From positions 310,001 through 374,000 of the forward strand of contig NC_015574.1 of the NCBI RefSeq assembly GCF_000214725.1: a stretch of DNA of 64,000 nt, read 5' to 3'. The DNA comes from Methanobacterium paludis. Its GTDB lineage: Archaea > Methanobacteriota > Methanobacteria > Methanobacteriales > Methanobacteriaceae. The notes below the pieces were generated by a model that saw nothing but the letters and a program-made list of their open reading frames with translations, was not told the DNA's origin and ran no database searches. Position numbers and translations under genes: made by a program. This document shows positions 62,912-64,000 of the stretch, in pieces (the first letter of the stretch is position 1; every line of letters starts with the position of its first letter).

Positions 62912-63880
62912 TTGAGACAGTTTCCAAGGCCCAGAATAGTTTCCAGTAAATGCATTGAATTCGAGCCCTGCAGGTACAACGGCCTTATAATCAGAAGTAA
63001 AGTTGTTGAAGGCCTGAAAAAATATGCAGATTTCCAACCTGTCTGCCCTGAAGTGGAGATAGGGCTTGGAGTTCCCAGAGATACCGTGAATATTGCTGAA
63101 ATAGATGGTAAAATAGAGTTATTACAACCTGCAACCGGAAGGAAACTCACAGAAGAAATGAAAGAATTTTCAGAATCCTTTTTAAACTCCATTAAAGATA
63201 TTGATGGGTTTATATTGAAAAATAAATCACCTTCCTGTGGTTTAAAGAGCGTAAGGGTGTACAATGAATTAAAAAATTCAAGGCCTCGCACAGACGGTGT
63301 GGGTTTATTTGCAGGTTCAGTCCTGCAGAAATTCCCATATCTTGCAATTGAAGACGAGGGGCGCATTAGAAACCTTATTTTAAGGGAAAATTTCTTCACC
63401 AAACTTTTCACCCTGGCGGACTTCCGGGAAGTAATTGAATCAGGGGATTTTAACGATCTTTTAGCGTTTCAATCCAAAAATAAGCTTTTGCTCTTATCTT
63501 ACAACCAGGAATACTCCCAAAAAATGGGAAAAGTCTTATCAAACCGTCATGACAAACCACTTAATGAATTAAAGAAAGATTATCAAGATTTACTGTTAAA
63601 ATGTCTATCCTCTCCTCAGAAAGTCACATCAAACATCAACGTTTTGATGCATGCCATGGGGTACTTCTCCAAAAAACTAACATCTCCAGAGAAAGCATTC
63701 TTTTTAGATACTCTTGAAAAGTATAGAGAAGGAAGCATACCTTTACTTGTGATCATAAACCTAATTAAATCATGGATAATCCGATTTAATGAGGATTATC
63801 TGGATAAACAAACATTTTTCCAACCTTACCCTGAGGATCTGATGCAAGTAACCTTCATCTACGATAAAATGGGTAAATAA
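62912..63880 (+). CDS. DUF523-DUF1722 (YbgA-like) fusion protein
   Basis: 322 aa. Residues of about 5-155 are DUF523 (RIVSSKCIEFEPCRYNG, ADFQPVCPEVEIGLGVPR, ILKNKSPSCGLKSVRVY) with Cys residues that could bind metal. Residues of about 165-320 are DUF1722 (FFTKLFTLADFREV, HDKPLNELKKDYQDLLLKCL, HAMGYFSKKLTSPEKAFFLDTLEKYREG, YPEDLMQVT). The two-domain protein is known from bacteria and archaea and has been linked to DNA repair and nucleoside metabolism without proof. The start is TTG at 62912, behind GGGGGAAT; an ATG four bases earlier is out of frame. It is the last gene in the window. Confidence 0.85.
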   Translation: MRQFPRPRIVSSKCIEFEPCRYNGLIIRSKVVEGLKKYADFQPVCPEVEIGLGVPRDTVNIAEIDGKIELLQPATGRKLTEEMKEFSESFLNSIKDIDGFILKNKSPSCGLKSVRVYNELKNSRPRTDGVGLFAGSVLQKFPYLAIEDEGRIRNLILRENFFTKLFTLADFREVIESGDFNDLLAFQSKNKLLLLSYNQEYSQKMGKVLSNRHDKPLNELKKDYQDLLLKCLSSPQKVTSNINVLMHAMGYFSKKLTSPEKAFFLDTLEKYREGSIPLLVIINLIKSWIIRFNEDYLDKQTFFQPYPEDLMQVTFIYDKMGK

Positions 63881-63913
63881 ACTTTTTTTAATAAATATAC
63901 GGCCAAATTTAGG

Positions 63914-63984
63914 TGTAATGCATTACAATAGTATAATGCCAGCGTGATACAGTAAATAAAATAGTTTAATGCCATTATAATGCC
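63914..63984. promoter_or_regulatory. Perfect 14-bp palindrome with three TAATGCC repeats
   Basis: TGTAATGCATTACA at 63914-63927 is a perfect palindrome. The same TAATGC word recurs as TAATGCC at 63934, 63967 and 63978. Four copies in 70 bp looks like a transcription-factor cluster or a promoter for a gene outside the window to the right. Confidence 0.6.
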
Positions 63985-64000
63985 GTATAATAAGAATTAT

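Overview
The window is a chromosomal segment of a methanogenic euryarchaeon, most likely Methanobacteriales and probably the genus Methanobacterium. The evidence is gene content: coenzyme F430 synthetase (CfbE), archaeal geranylgeranyl reductase, topoisomerase VI, archaeal DnaG primase, aIF1A, aIF5A, aRF1, TFB, Gar1, the KEOPS subunit Cgi121, Rio1, NreA and split GMP synthase subunits. Intergenic DNA is very AT-rich. Shine-Dalgarno motifs of the GGAGG/GGTGA type are common, and there are many TTG and GTG starts. No rRNA, tRNA, CRISPR array or intact insertion sequence was seen.

Layout. (1) 1-4.8 kb is accessory, partly decayed DNA: a frameshifted papain-family peptidase, a Bro-N (phage antirepressor-type) protein, an orphan phage-type DNA methyltransferase preceded by a C14/G7 homopolymer pair, an unknown 120-aa protein, remnants of small genes, a 48-aa zinc-binding protein and a DUF4013 membrane protein. 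(2) 4.9-10.5 kb, minus strand: hxlB, then a core information-processing block of aIF1A, Rio1, a KH-domain protein, top6B and top6A. (3) 11-24.8 kb is ordinary metabolism and RNA modification: moeA, a methyltransferase, UPF0280, a PH-domain protein, geranylgeranyl reductase plus a tRNA G10 methyltransferase, a citramalate/isopropylmalate synthase with a 30-bp repeat array in its leader, cgi121, a DegT-fold enzyme, nreA, msrB, a cupin and guaAB. (4) 25-34.4 kb is a plus-strand membrane and surface-glycan island lying between the two GMP synthase subunit genes: two paralogous GT-C-like proteins at its ends, two DUF2142 paralogs plus a decayed third copy, GtrA and an FAD oxidoreductase. (5) 34.5-42.9 kb: guaAA, a 53-aa membrane protein, DUF447, adenine deaminase with no canonical start at the conserved N-terminus, a PPM1-type methyltransferase, and a polyamine group (TIGR00300, speB, aIF5A, pdaD). 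(6) 43-49.2 kb: a tightly overlapping FBPase/IMPase-nadK-cfbE operon, then hemC-Gfo/Idh and a PyrE-like regulator. (7) 49.5-55.9 kb: divergent prf1 and pyrH, the gar1-tfb operon behind a near-consensus promoter, UPF0104, an RraA-like protein and DUF211. (8) 56.7-64 kb: UPF0292 toprim protein, dnaG, a Lon-like AAA ATPase without a protease domain, xerA, an MFS transporter, a DUF523-DUF1722 protein and a cluster of operator-like TAATGC repeats at the window edge.

The most unusual items are the glycan island splitting guaA with its decaying DUF2142 array and apparently leaderless promoters, the homopolymer pair in front of the orphan methyltransferase, the 30-bp repeat array before the citramalate synthase, the possible AUA start of adenine deaminase, and the protease-less LonB-like/zinc-ribbon ATPase beside xerA. 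Everything here is read by eye from sequence. Family names come from motif recognition, not from a database search.
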